From an uncultured Acinetobacter sp. (GTDB taxonomy: Bacteria; Pseudomonadota; Gammaproteobacteria; Pseudomonadales; Moraxellaceae), in the NCBI GenBank assembly GCA_913777945.1, contig CAJYTY010000022.1, positions 124,001-188,000 on the forward strand: DNA of 64,000 bases. The letters are read 5' to 3'. Numbering within the stretch: the stretch's first letter is position 1; the number at the start of each line of letters is the position of its first letter. The notes below the pieces were generated by a model that saw only the letters and a program-made list of their open reading frames with translations, was not told where the DNA came from and did not search any database. Shown one piece after another: positions 1-9,247 of this stretch. The translations under genes and the position numbers were made by a program.

Positions 1-1098
1 ATCACCGACCACCTGTACAGGTGTCTTTGTGACTTGAGTTAAATGGCGTAATAAACGAGTATCCTCATCATCGGCATCCCGAAGTAAAACTAAATCAGGA
101 ACACGTCTTAAAATTGCTCGAGTTGCCTCCGCGATACTCGGTTTTATCCGATTAATATTTTGAATGTCGTATTCTTGAGCCAGTTTATGTACAACCTGTC
201 GGCTTTGATCTTGTTGTGCCTGTTGTTGTGTTTCTGCCCAAACTGCATTCGACTGAGGATTGAGCTGTAAACGGATCTGATTTATTCGCTGGATAAACTT
301 CTGCGAAATATCAAATTCTTTTAAATGGTGATATTCAATACAGCGATGCCATTGATCAATATTCTCGGCAGTAATTTCATCAGCACCCAAGGTTTCACCT
401 TCACAAATACTACGAGAGATAAGACCAGAAATGGTCGACCCCAAAATACCAGATGGAATCAACCAGTCATCACCACTGGCCGCCAACCATGCACAGCCTG
501 CAATATCAGACAAAACCACCAAAGGTAAAGGTTTCCCTGTAAAACGAGTGTCATTGCCTAAGCTACGCTGTAATTCTTGACGAATCGCGCCTTTGCCCGT
601 CCAACCATCCACAAATACAATCGATGCATGCCCATGTCTAGCGATAATGGTTTCCAACGCAGCAAAATCAATGCCACGATCTCGGATAATGCTAATGCCA
701 TAATGTTCACAGTTACAACCTAAATCTTGTATTGCATGATAAAGCAATACCCCCAAGGGTACGCCCGCACGTACAAAGCTCACCAATACAATGGGTTCAT
801 TAAATTCTACAACTAAAGTTTGTGCCAATTGCTGGACTTCTTGAGCTAAACGTTGTTGGCCTTGCTGCATGGCTTGTTCAAATAACTCTAGGTGACGTGC
901 TGTTGGCGCATTCTCCAAACTGATCATTTGTGAATAATGCTTTTCTCCTGATTGAATCAGGCGTTCTTTTTCTGCGGTATCCGTAGGTTCAATATGGGTA
1001 CGTTTAAGTAAAAAAGTGACTTGTTCTGATTGATAACTACCGCTAAACCCTTGTTCTAAAATTAATTCAGTTGCTTTATCTTTATTGATAATCGCCAT
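1..1098 (-). CDS. StiP-type (PRTase_1/PELOTA) Ter-associated phosphoribosyltransferase, partial
   Basis: The open frame begins at ATG 1098 (an AAGGA box lies 4 nt upstream) and runs off the left edge, so the C-terminus is missing. About 366 residues are visible. The N-terminal two thirds resemble the StiP/PRTase_1 family: a segment with VLVSFVRAGVPLG followed by IVFVDGWTGKGAI, where the acidic residue plus G-x-T-G-K-G looks like a PRPP-binding loop. Residues from about 310 onward (RIKPSIAEATRAI, then PDLVLLRDADDEDTRLL) fit the PELOTA-type RNA-binding domain often fused to this family. The start overlaps the end of the HAD gene by 17 bp, which indicates translational coupling. In Ter clusters this family is predicted to act in making a nucleoside-like metabolite. 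Some databases label the family a 'cysteine protease' from one plant-pathogen member; I see no reason to prefer that here. Confidence 0.8.
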   Translation of the reverse strand, partial: MAIINKDKATELILEQGFSGSYQSEQVTFLLKRTHIEPTDTAEKERLIQSGEKHYSQMISLENAPTARHLELFEQAMQQGQQRLAQEVQQLAQTLVVEFNEPIVLVSFVRAGVPLGVLLYHAIQDLGCNCEHYGISIIRDRGIDFAALETIIARHGHASIVFVDGWTGKGAIRQELQRSLGNDTRFTGKPLPLVVLSDIAGCAWLAASGDDWLIPSGILGSTISGLISRSICEGETLGADEITAENIDQWHRCIEYHHLKEFDISQKFIQRINQIRLQLNPQSNAVWAETQQQAQQDQSRQVVHKLAQEYDIQNINRIKPSIAEATRAILRRVPDLVLLRDADDEDTRLLRHLTQVTKTPVQVVGD

Positions 1099-1903
1099 AA
1101 AATCCTTCTTGTTTGTATTGCTGGGTCAAATTATGTTTTACCCAACGATTTAATTGACTATGGTTTGGCATCCCCCACCAGTGACATAAATTCAAAAACT
1201 CTACATCAGATAAACTATCACCGAAACCAAGAATTGGGCGTTGTTGAGACGTAAACTGTTGCAATAAAAAGCGGGTAGCATTGGCTTTACTCACAGGTTG
1301 TGGAATCAGAGCCAAGTTATTGCCATTTAAATGAAAATAGAACCCATCCAAAACTGCTGGGCTCAAGCTATTTAATAATTCTGGTAAGAAATTCGGTGCA
1401 TAAGGATTATCATTTTCAGTATTTTGTTTGGCAACTACATATAGCCCTAAACCCTGCTCTTCGACCACCCAAGTACGAATAGAGCCAAAATTGATCGCCT
1501 GTTGTTGTAAAGTATCAATCAATATCTGTTGACGTTCTTGATAAAAAGTCAATGCTTGTTGCATCTGCGCATGCCAATCCAGATTTACACTGAAATCTGG
1601 ATTTAGTACGGTACCGCCATGAGAGCAAACTGCCCCATACTGAAAAGGTAAATGCACCCGAGACAATGCTTCTGCACTTCGTGCTGTGACAGGAATCAAA
1701 TGTGTACTATGTAACAACCAGTGCACGAAGTGTTGCTGAATTGGGTTCATATACGCCAATGCTTGTCCCTGTTTATCCGTAGTGACCATTTTAAAGTCTG
1801 CCTGAGGAACAATACGGCGATGGGTCTGGAATAAAGTATCATCCAGATCAACCAACATGAGCGGCGTTGCAATATTTTGCGCATCAAATAAGAAATTAGT
1901 CAT
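1082..1903 (-). CDS. HAD-superfamily phosphatase of the Ter operon
   Basis: A 273-residue protein with HAD motif I near residues 17-21 (LVDLDDT, both aspartates present), motif II in VTARS and motif IV in GFGDSLSDVEF (G-D-x3-D). The layout and a cap between motifs II and IV resemble the Cof or sucrose-phosphatase-like class that dephosphorylates sugar phosphates. I chose ATG 1903, which overlaps the upstream gene's TAA by 8 bp; a GTG at 1909 is possible. In Ter-linked biosynthetic gene sets a HAD phosphatase accompanies two phosphoribosyltransferases and an ATP-grasp enzyme and is thought to remove a phosphate from the intermediate or product. The family call is firm; the substrate is unknown. 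Confidence 0.85.
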   Translation of the reverse strand: MTNFLFDAQNIATPLMLVDLDDTLFQTHRRIVPQADFKMVTTDKQGQALAYMNPIQQHFVHWLLHSTHLIPVTARSAEALSRVHLPFQYGAVCSHGGTVLNPDFSVNLDWHAQMQQALTFYQERQQILIDTLQQQAINFGSIRTWVVEEQGLGLYVVAKQNTENDNPYAPNFLPELLNSLSPAVLDGFYFHLNGNNLALIPQPVSKANATRFLLQQFTSQQRPILGFGDSLSDVEFLNLCHWWGMPNHSQLNRWVKHNLTQQYKQEGFYGDYQ

Positions 1904-3035
1904 TTGCACTACATAGATTAAAATTTTGATGTGGAAATTCTACGGCACTGATCACTTCAGCATTTGGAATCGCGTCTAATAAGCTACTAGCAACGGACTC
2001 AGCACAGGTTTCCACTGTAATAAAAATTCGGTCATATTCTGATGGATTAATATTGTAGACAAAGTTTTGAATACCCAAGCCGTAGTTATCTGAAAAAGCC
2101 AAAGCAGACTGAATGGCATGCCCTATAGCTATAGGTGAGCGGGTAATCGCACTAAATTTCACCTCTGCACCCTGTCGCTGTAAATCTTCTGCCAATAAAA
2201 AAGACGACCAGACATATTCACCACTTCCCAACACTAAAATCCGTTGTTGAGGTTTAACCTTCAAACGAATATAGGCGGAAGTATCTTGAATGGGTAATCG
2301 CCCCCATGTCGGCTCAGATAAGGTCGCATACGCACCAAAAGCCACGGTATCTACTTTGGGCATATTAATCTGTAACGGTTCTTTGGCATCTTGCCACTGC
2401 CATTTGCCTGTCATCAATGCGACGGACTGACAATCTAATCCAGCCATATGAATACCTGATGACCAATCCGCCAAAGTTGCAGTTACGACATGAGACATTT
2501 GATCAAGACCAGCCGCTTGTAGTGCTGAAACTAGATTGATGAAAGTTTTTCCTGTAGACGCTTCATCATCGACCAATACAATACTTTTGCTGGCTAAAAT
2601 TTTCTTTTGAATATCAGCATCAGGCGATCCATACAGCAATTGATCTTGCGCATGGCTGTGTTCCTCTAAAAAACGAGCCAATAATGGTGCGCCCTCAACA
2701 GGATGACGAGTTGTGGTCACATACAATGCATCTGGATAGCGTTCCTGCAAGACTTGATGTACACCTGCACCTAGCCCCACAGCCGTTTCAGCCATTCCAA
2801 TCACCAAGATGGGCTCAGGTAAATTACTTGGAATCAGTTGGGCCAAATCTGTAAATGCATGACGCATCACTTTAGGACTTACAGGAATATGTCTCCCCAA
2901 AACTTTTGAGACAAATAAAAAAGCTCTTTTGGGATTTATCCGTTCGGCAAAACCGAGTAAATCTTGCCATTTCCAATGGCTATTTTCATCAGGCTGTAAA
3001 TCCAGTTTGCCTCGTTGTAATTCAATTTCAATCAT
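1896..3035 (-). CDS. Ter-associated phosphoribosyltransferase (PRTase_2) with C-terminal TRSP domain
   Basis: 379 residues. The PRPP-binding signature is clear at about residues 151-163 (SIVLVDDEASTGKTF): two acidic residues, then S-T-G-K-T. An upstream PILVIGMAETAVGLG is the partner loop. The C-terminal part from about residue 265 contains ILVLGSGEYVWSSFLLA and ITRSPI, the motif that names the TRSP domain found behind this PRTase family. The start is ATG 3035, 42 bp after the ATP-grasp gene. It belongs to the operon's putative biosynthetic half, where it may attach a ribosyl phosphate to a base-like acceptor or act on a nucleotide. Pathway role is inferred from published comparative genomics of Ter loci, not from this sequence alone. 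Confidence 0.85.
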   Translation of the reverse strand: MIEIELQRGKLDLQPDENSHWKWQDLLGFAERINPKRAFLFVSKVLGRHIPVSPKVMRHAFTDLAQLIPSNLPEPILVIGMAETAVGLGAGVHQVLQERYPDALYVTTTRHPVEGAPLLARFLEEHSHAQDQLLYGSPDADIQKKILASKSIVLVDDEASTGKTFINLVSALQAAGLDQMSHVVTATLADWSSGIHMAGLDCQSVALMTGKWQWQDAKEPLQINMPKVDTVAFGAYATLSEPTWGRLPIQDTSAYIRLKVKPQQRILVLGSGEYVWSSFLLAEDLQRQGAEVKFSAITRSPIAIGHAIQSALAFSDNYGLGIQNFVYNINPSEYDRIFITVETCAESVASSLLDAIPNAEVISAVEFPHQNFNLCSAND

Positions 3036-3077
3036 ATAATTCTTAAATCTAATTTAAAATAATATACATAATGGTGT

Positions 3078-4130
3078 TTATATTACACAAATACTCTGAC
3101 TTATGCTGCGGACAATGAGTGAACCTTCGGTCTTTTTGGGCTGATAATGAAGCTGTAGTGTGTGCGCAATTGCCAAATGAACTAAATTCACACCACTCAT
3201 GAAAGTATGTGCAATGCCCCCCGATGGTCGAGAGTTTACCTCCAAGATATACAATTGCTGTTGATCATTATATCGAGCCTGCATATTCACTAGCCCGTCA
3301 CAACCAAATAATGCAGCGACCTGATACGCCAGTTCAATCGCAGGATCTTCAAAAGTTAAGTTTTGACAACCATTTTTTTGCTTATAGCGTGCAATCGCAC
3401 CATGTACCTGGCCATGTATGCACAACATATCGACTGAGCACTCCAATCCAGATAGAAATGGCATGACCAAATACACAGGCGGCTTTTCTAACTGTCGATA
3501 ACTCTCAATAAAACTTTCAGGATGTGCCTTGAATCTCATGCTATTTGCAAATACATCAAATGAGTTTGCGCTAGGATCTAAATGCCAAAACCCTGAAGCA
3601 AAAACTCCTTTGGCAGGCTTGACACACACCTCACCTTTTTGTCGCCAGTCATGATATGCATCTTGTAATTGCTCGGCATTTTCAACAATGGTTGCTGGTG
3701 CAACCGCTAAGCTGTGATTCAAACAGATTTGAGTAAACAGGGATTTATCATTTAGTTGCTCGATTTGATCAAGCGTATCACAACCCGCCATGAGGCGAAT
3801 GCCCAATTGTTCAAAGCGATGTTTTTCGGCTAGATAAATTGCAGCATGATGTCCAGCAATAATCAATTTGACATTTAAGCGTTGCGCCTGCTGTAAAACC
3901 CATTCCACTCGCTCTGAGAAAGGCGGTTCTTGTAAAGCAATATCGGCAACAGAGGTAATTTCAGGACGATCGTCTGCATGTGATGCCACCACATGAATTG
4001 GGAGATTAAAAGGCGCATTTTTTGCTGCCAAAATTAAATCACGTTGACAAGAATGCGCTTGGGTAAACCAAATCCCGATCGAGTTTTCTGCGATGTCCAT
4101 CTGAGCAAGATCATTCACTATTTGCGTCAT
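3078..4130 (-). CDS. Ter-associated ATP-grasp ligase
   Basis: About 350 residues. The N-terminal ~110 residues form a Rossmann-like preATP-grasp region (IGIWFTQAHSCQRDLI, KLIIAGHHAAIYLAEKH). The ATP-grasp fold follows, with the lysine motif VCVKPAKGVFASGF, the hinge PVYLVMPFLSGLECSVD, and the metal-binding ILEVNSRPSGG near residue 303. Such enzymes join an acid to an amine using ATP through an acylphosphate. I chose ATG 4130 because its ATGA overlaps the kinase stop and GGA lies 6 nt upstream; an ATG at 4136 is in frame. It resembles the ATP-grasp enzymes always found with Ter PRTases. Substrates are unknown. Confidence 0.85.
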   Translation of the reverse strand: MTQIVNDLAQMDIAENSIGIWFTQAHSCQRDLILAAKNAPFNLPIHVVASHADDRPEITSVADIALQEPPFSERVEWVLQQAQRLNVKLIIAGHHAAIYLAEKHRFEQLGIRLMAGCDTLDQIEQLNDKSLFTQICLNHSLAVAPATIVENAEQLQDAYHDWRQKGEVCVKPAKGVFASGFWHLDPSANSFDVFANSMRFKAHPESFIESYRQLEKPPVYLVMPFLSGLECSVDMLCIHGQVHGAIARYKQKNGCQNLTFEDPAIELAYQVAALFGCDGLVNMQARYNDQQQLYILEVNSRPSGGIAHTFMSGVNLVHLAIAHTLQLHYQPKKTEGSLIVRSISQSICVI

Positions 4131-5656
4131 ATACATTCCACCATTTGCACCACCACTAATCGGCCTCCATCCTGACGTGAAAGTAAAATTTGTTTTTCAT
4201 CCAGCAATTCGATTTTTTCGCCAATTGGAATGGTTGTTTTAGTTGCCACATCCATGAGATCAGGCAGATTTTCGTTCACCAGCCACCACTGATTTTGGTG
4301 AAAAACAAAATAGCCAACACGTTTGGTTTGTTCTGCTGTTAGACGCTCGTTCGGTGCAATCAGATTATTGACATGCCACGGGTAAAGTGACTGCCCTGTC
4401 CACACCATTAAACGGTGATTATCGGGTCTAAAACTGCCTTCTCGGCGTGCCGAATAGAGGTTCAGTACAGGTAGCTTGCCTTTAAAGGCTGTGCCACAAA
4501 ATGGACATACGGGTTTTATTGTATTATCAAATACATACCATTTTTGACCGCAATCACTATTTAAGCATGGCTGAATCAAATCCACCGTTTTAACCAAAGC
4601 GGTTTCCCAATCATTGGCTGAAGGCCGCTGCTGCGGTTGGTGCAAACCTGCCACAAAGCTTTGTAAAAATAGTTCCTTTAAATAGGGACCTGTCACGGTG
4701 AATGGGGTTTTTTCAGGATCGGCCCATGGTAAAGCACTTGGACGTACCTGACTGAGTTTTACCCGATTGCTTGAATCAGTTGGATGCTCAATAAATAGGG
4801 CATTCTCACCCATTGCCAGATTTTCATCGCGTTGCGGATCATTCACATCATGGATCTTGCCGCCACGCAACGGATGCCGATATAGCAAATACATGTAGAT
4901 CAATACAGCCAAAGCATGGCGATCGGTCATGATATTGGGGAGATTTCGCTGTGAGTCATCTTTTTTTAAATGATTGGTTTTTACCACTTCAGGTGCAATA
5001 AAATCAGGCGTTCCGACCACATCAGGCGGATATTTGCCAGGTACGACCAAACCATCCACATCAATTACACAGGCACTGCCAGTTACAGGATCAATCAAAA
5101 TATTCTTATAGGATAAATCTGAATGCGCCAAACCTGCTGCGTGCATACGACGTACAGCACGGGCAATCAAAATACAAATTTTTAGATAATTCGCGAAATT
5201 ACCTTTTTCTTTTTCATCTAAAAACCGATTTTGGTTATTGGCACTGGCAAACCATTTCCCTTCTTTTTCCTTACCCTTGATACCTAAAAAGTCATTATTT
5301 TTAGACCCATGTTCAAAGAAAAACTGTTTTTGGTAAGTGGGCGCGGTAATCCCCAATAAACCATTATATTCAATCAAACCATCGGGCCAGCAAAACACAT
5401 TTTTCCAATAATCCCCACCAGCACTGTTAAAAATACCTTGCCATTTATTGCCAACAATTTCCTTTAAGCGGTCCTTCTGTCTTTCTAGCTCAGCATGTGA
5501 TTGATAGAAATGGTTTTTCTCTTTGCTAAAAAAACACACCACATAAGATTTATCAGGAGAAAAATAGACATCTTTCATAGCTCCTGAGCCAATGACTTCA
5601 TCAACAAATGCAACTGGCCGACCATCTAAAGTTTGACACTGGATAATCTTAGTCAT
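4127..5656 (-). CDS. Ser/Thr protein kinase of the TerY-P type with C-terminal zinc ribbon
   Basis: 509 residues from ATG 5656, preceded by GGAGGG 9 nt upstream; the start overlaps the phosphatase stop by 8 bp. The kinase domain has a catalytic loop AHSDLSYKN near residue 179 (the equivalent of HRDLKxxN, with S replacing R) and DVDG where DFG normally stands. The activation segment VGTPDFIAPEV follows, like APE. A four-cysteine ribbon lies at about residues 366-388 (C-x4-C ... C-x2-C), and the tail (WTGQSLYPW, then GYFVFHQNQWWLVNE) looks like a small beta domain. TerY-P kinases are encoded with a vWA protein and a PP2C phosphatase and are thought to phosphorylate partners in the Ter complex; exactly those neighbours are present here. 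Confidence 0.88.
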   Translation of the reverse strand: MTKIIQCQTLDGRPVAFVDEVIGSGAMKDVYFSPDKSYVVCFFSKEKNHFYQSHAELERQKDRLKEIVGNKWQGIFNSAGGDYWKNVFCWPDGLIEYNGLLGITAPTYQKQFFFEHGSKNNDFLGIKGKEKEGKWFASANNQNRFLDEKEKGNFANYLKICILIARAVRRMHAAGLAHSDLSYKNILIDPVTGSACVIDVDGLVVPGKYPPDVVGTPDFIAPEVVKTNHLKKDDSQRNLPNIMTDRHALAVLIYMYLLYRHPLRGGKIHDVNDPQRDENLAMGENALFIEHPTDSSNRVKLSQVRPSALPWADPEKTPFTVTGPYLKELFLQSFVAGLHQPQQRPSANDWETALVKTVDLIQPCLNSDCGQKWYVFDNTIKPVCPFCGTAFKGKLPVLNLYSARREGSFRPDNHRLMVWTGQSLYPWHVNNLIAPNERLTAEQTKRVGYFVFHQNQWWLVNENLPDLMDVATKTTIPIGEKIELLDEKQILLSRQDGGRLVVVQMVECI

Positions 5657-7460
5657 GGGCAAGACCCTCCACATCCACACTCACAGGCTTATTCCATAAA
5701 ATCGCCAAAGTACGATCATCATGATGCCCTGCACTAAAGAACTTTGACCATTCCAATAAAGCCTGATCTGGGTGTAGCTGCTGTAACTGTGGTTCAATTT
5801 CTTGCCATAAGGCCTGCCATTTTTCGTGGTTCGAAAGTCCAGCATCTGTTTCAAAGCGGGGATCGGAAATACCATCTGTCATCAGAATCACAGCTTCGCA
5901 ATCATCGTAATAGCCAATATTGACGCGACTAGCAAACTGCTGTACAAAACTGCGATCTAAGAAACGGGTTTGCCCAGCAAATTCACCACCATCTGGTTTG
6001 CCCATTAAACGTACTTTATCTTTGGCATATACAGCAATCGCACCATCGCCCATCCAGAAGGTACTAATAAAGGTTCTTTGCTCGCATTGTTTCACTACAG
6101 CCACCAATAAAGTCGTGGCATACGCCTTGGCTGCAACTTGCTTTAACTCGGCTTCCTGCTCAATAGCCTCAATGGCAACTTGGGCTGTTTTATAGAAAGT
6201 ATCATGAAAATCCTTGTAAATTTGCTGCGCAACAGACTTGGTGATTTCATCATCACTGCCAACCTGCCATTGCTGCAATAAGCGATCCAGATAGGGATGA
6301 TGATGTTCGAGGTAATCTGTCAGCGTTTTGGCTGCGCTTTGCACCGCAAGTAAAGAACCTTGTCGAGAATAACTGGCACTACCAGCACCGTCTGCGACAA
6401 TCAATATTGACCAATCGGTCTCTGCAACGCGAGCAATCAGAAAATCATCATCACGGAAAGTGCCTGCGTGTTCATGTGAACGTCCGCGCTGGCTACAGGC
6501 AGCAAGGTTAAAATACTCAGTCTGAATCACTTGATGGTCACTATGTGCTTTCTGATAAGGCGCATTGATATCGGGTTCATTGACCTGCCATAGACTACGT
6601 GGATCTGCAGTAATAATAAAGGTCACTTCACCCGAAGACCATGCTTGTGCGGCTTCACTGTTTTTATACTGAAATGCCAGTTTAAATTCGCCTGCTTGCA
6701 ACGGTATGCCCTGTAACTGTTGGGTTTGATCATCAAATACTATACCTAAGTCTTCTGGAATTTTGATCGATTCAGAACAAATCAGCACGTCCTCTTTGAC
6801 TGGATATTGCATTTGAATACGTGCTTGATAGTCTTGCCCAACACGCGCATTGGGTATCTGAAAATGAGGCATTTTTTTCACCGTTTTCACCTCATAGTTT
6901 TGCTTTCCTGAGGGATTATTCTGATTGTGATCTGTATGATTTGAGTCGATATTTGCGGTCGAACTCACTAACACCAACGACGTTGTCGAGAATGACCTAG
7001 CAACGAAACCATCATTGATCAAAGAAGGCTCAGTTTCTGCATCAACAGGTGCAGACAAATAAAGTTCATCTAAAAAATCAAGCTGATCCACTGATTCCAA
7101 TGCATCAGCCTCGGTGATTGGAGTCAATGTCATTTGGGTATGATCGAATAGCGGTTGGGTTGATTCAGCACTATTGATGCTTTCAGCTTTAGAGATGTAA
7201 ACCGGCAAGCGCCCCTGCTCCAAGATGCGCTGTAGTAAAGAATGCTGAAACACTGCTGACTGTTCTAATTGAAAGCCTATTTGCTCATAAATCTGTTCAG
7301 CCAAATCATGATAGGCATTATAAATTTTTTTACTGTTTAGCAATTGATCAAGAGAATCACCATCCAGTAATAGAGGGTTCTGTTGAGTTTGATCTTGTAA
7401 CAGCTGCTTTAATGTATTTAAAAAAGCGGTCTGAACGTCAGAAGTCAAAGTTTTCGACAT
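5649..7460 (-). CDS. PP2C-family protein phosphatase with long N-terminal extension
   Basis: 603 residues from ATG 7460, which has AGGAAAA 4 nt upstream; a TTG at 7478 would add six residues. The C-terminal half is a PP2C phosphatase: VADGAGSASYSRQGS (metal aspartate), FWMGDGAIAVY, MTDGISDPRF, and HHDDRTLAIL (last metal aspartate). The N-terminal ~330 residues are not phosphatase: an acidic, low-complexity stretch (about 60-190), then a segment (about 200-290) that reads like an immunoglobulin/cadherin-like putative-Ig domain, with FDDQTQQLQGIPLQAGEF. In TerY-P modules the PP2C enzyme reverses the adjacent kinase. The overlap with the kinase start implies balanced production. The N-terminal part may tether it to TerD or vWA partners (inference). 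Confidence 0.88.
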   Translation of the reverse strand: MSKTLTSDVQTAFLNTLKQLLQDQTQQNPLLLDGDSLDQLLNSKKIYNAYHDLAEQIYEQIGFQLEQSAVFQHSLLQRILEQGRLPVYISKAESINSAESTQPLFDHTQMTLTPITEADALESVDQLDFLDELYLSAPVDAETEPSLINDGFVARSFSTTSLVLVSSTANIDSNHTDHNQNNPSGKQNYEVKTVKKMPHFQIPNARVGQDYQARIQMQYPVKEDVLICSESIKIPEDLGIVFDDQTQQLQGIPLQAGEFKLAFQYKNSEAAQAWSSGEVTFIITADPRSLWQVNEPDINAPYQKAHSDHQVIQTEYFNLAACSQRGRSHEHAGTFRDDDFLIARVAETDWSILIVADGAGSASYSRQGSLLAVQSAAKTLTDYLEHHHPYLDRLLQQWQVGSDDEITKSVAQQIYKDFHDTFYKTAQVAIEAIEQEAELKQVAAKAYATTLLVAVVKQCEQRTFISTFWMGDGAIAVYAKDKVRLMGKPDGGEFAGQTRFLDRSFVQQFASRVNIGYYDDCEAVILMTDGISDPRFETDAGLSNHEKWQALWQEIEPQLQQLHPDQALLEWSKFFSAGHHDDRTLAILWNKPVSVDVEGLAHD

Positions 7461-7481
7461 GGCTTTTCCTAGATCCAATTG

Positions 7482-8540
7482 TTAACCACGTCCTCGTTGG
7501 ACATCGAAGCCATCCATTCCACCATAACCAAAACTGACTTGGCGACGACACCATGGGCAAGTCACATCCTCGCTAAAACCGTCATAGCACATCAATTGGC
7601 CACAACCACACATGGCAAAAGCTGTTTCAGCCAAACAATGTGGGCATTCTGGAGTACCTTGTAATAGCGTGGTATTGACCTGCTGCTGATGTTGGGTTTG
7701 ATCAGACCAGGTAAAATAATCCTCATCAATCTTGCAGCATTCGGTTAATTGAAAATGATATAAATTCAGGCTGATATTTAAATCTTGAGGCGCTTGATAC
7801 TGAATTTCACGCTCAAATTTCATTAAATAAGGTCGACTCAGCTTGCCACAGCGCCCCACAAAAGTAACACAATTTTCATCCATCAAGATTTTCTTGGCGG
7901 GCAAATCCTTGACCAGACGCATATAACGCTCATCAATTGGCGGTAAATGATCTTGTTGCTGTCCATCCCCAATACTTTTACTTTGTGCAACCACAGAAGC
8001 ACTAATCCATTGGAAAAATTTTTTAAAGTCTTGTTCATTCAACTCATCAAAAGCAATACAGTGCTCTGTTAGTTGCTTGAGCGTTGCATAATCAACGTTT
8101 TTACCCATTCCTAAGGCAATCAGCGTACAGCGTCTTGCATATTTCTTTTGCCAACGGTAAATCGCATCTTTACATTCATCAGTCGGACGACCATCTGTAA
8201 ATAAATAGACGATTGGCTTCCAATCCCCTTTGGTTTGTTCCGTTGTTTTAATCAAATGACGATCAAATTCATTCATCAAATGTTCCAAGGCTTTACCTAA
8301 ATGTGTTCCGCCACCCAAAGGTAATTTCGCGGGGTAATAAGCAAACACTTCAACTAACGGAACTAAGGTACGAACAATCCCTGCAAAGGCAATAACGGAA
8401 ACATAGACGGTTTCCAAGGCATATGGATCTTGACGTAATTGTTGCATAATCAACTGGATGCCTTGTTGCATCTGTTGAATATTTTGCCCCGCCATCGACT
8501 CAGAACAATCCAATACGAAAAAAACAGGTAAACGGCGCAT
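7482..8540 (-). CDS. TerY-type vWA protein with C-terminal zinc-ribbon domain
   Basis: 352 residues. It opens with MRRLP and a complete MIDAS metal site D-C-S-E-S at about residues 11-15, with the second and third MIDAS parts at GGGTHLGKAL and FTDGRPTDE. The vWA fold covers residues 1-200. The C-terminus from about 290 is cysteine rich (CPHC ... CGCGQLMC ... CPWC), a TerY-C-like double zinc ribbon. The start ATG 8540 has AAGGA 10 nt upstream, and the gene ends 22 bp before the phosphatase start. vWA domains use a bound metal to grip a partner acidic residue, so this is probably the scaffold linking TerD-like proteins to the kinase and phosphatase. It is one of three vWA paralogues in the operon and the only one with a ribbon. 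Confidence 0.87.
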   Translation of the reverse strand: MRRLPVFFVLDCSESMAGQNIQQMQQGIQLIMQQLRQDPYALETVYVSVIAFAGIVRTLVPLVEVFAYYPAKLPLGGGTHLGKALEHLMNEFDRHLIKTTEQTKGDWKPIVYLFTDGRPTDECKDAIYRWQKKYARRCTLIALGMGKNVDYATLKQLTEHCIAFDELNEQDFKKFFQWISASVVAQSKSIGDGQQQDHLPPIDERYMRLVKDLPAKKILMDENCVTFVGRCGKLSRPYLMKFEREIQYQAPQDLNISLNLYHFQLTECCKIDEDYFTWSDQTQHQQQVNTTLLQGTPECPHCLAETAFAMCGCGQLMCYDGFSEDVTCPWCRRQVSFGYGGMDGFDVQRGRG

Positions 8541-8574
8541 CTTCTGATTATCCTTAATGTATTCTTTATTTTAT

Positions 8575-9210
8575 TTACAACACCAATTGCACTTCCGGCG
8601 GCGGTGGCGGCAATGAAACAGATCCTGAAATCCCTGCACTACTGCTTCCCACCACAACACTGGCAGACACCCACTTGAAGAATCCTGCAAAAGAGGCCGC
8701 ATCCATGGTATCCAATACCACGACTTTATTGGTCAGTTGTAAGAGATGGTCCTGCTTGGCTTTTGGCCCAGCGGCACAGGCAACAATACTGGCAAAATTT
8801 AACTGTTGCATGACAGGAATCGCTTGTTGGTAAGCATAGACATCAGACGGCGAGCCGTCAGTCATCATAAACAATAGTGGACGCCAATCCCCTTTCACCT
8901 CATCGGTACTTTTCTGCAATTGCTGAGTAACTTGCTCAGCCAACAACTCAAGTGCAGCGCCCATAAAAGTTGCACCTGCACTCGGCACATCGATATCAGT
9001 AAGCTGTACTTGATCCAAAGGCGTTAAAGGCAAATAAACCCTCGCCTCCAAATCAAAGGTGATAATACTTAAATGCACGCTCTCCAACGCATAAGGGTCT
9101 TGGCGCAATGCACTCAACATGGACTGTAAGCCGACGTTCACCGAATGAATTGGCTCACCTCGCATCGATCCTGAGGTATCTAATAAAATATAAACGGGTA
9201 AACGGCGCAT
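8575..9210 (-). CDS. TerY-type vWA domain protein (second copy)
   Basis: 211 residues forming one vWA domain. The MIDAS motif is D-T-S-G-S at about 11-15, with AGATFMGAAL and MTDGSPSD completing it. It shares the MRRLPVY start and the DPYALE segment with its neighbours, so the copies are paralogues. The C-terminus ends in five prolines followed by EVQLVL; the 9924-10562 paralogue ends almost identically. It sits between terD and the zinc-ribbon vWA gene, with GAAAGG-like Shine-Dalgarno sequence about 9 nt upstream of ATG 9210. TerY-family proteins are cytosolic; they are proposed to bind metal and TerD in a membrane-associated complex. Exact partner is unknown. Confidence 0.87.
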   Translation of the reverse strand: MRRLPVYILLDTSGSMRGEPIHSVNVGLQSMLSALRQDPYALESVHLSIITFDLEARVYLPLTPLDQVQLTDIDVPSAGATFMGAALELLAEQVTQQLQKSTDEVKGDWRPLLFMMTDGSPSDVYAYQQAIPVMQQLNFASIVACAAGPKAKQDHLLQLTNKVVVLDTMDAASFAGFFKWVSASVVVGSSSAGISGSVSLPPPPPEVQLVL

Positions 9211-9247
9211 GTTGTTCTAAACCTTTCTTTAGCCGAAAATCAAATTT

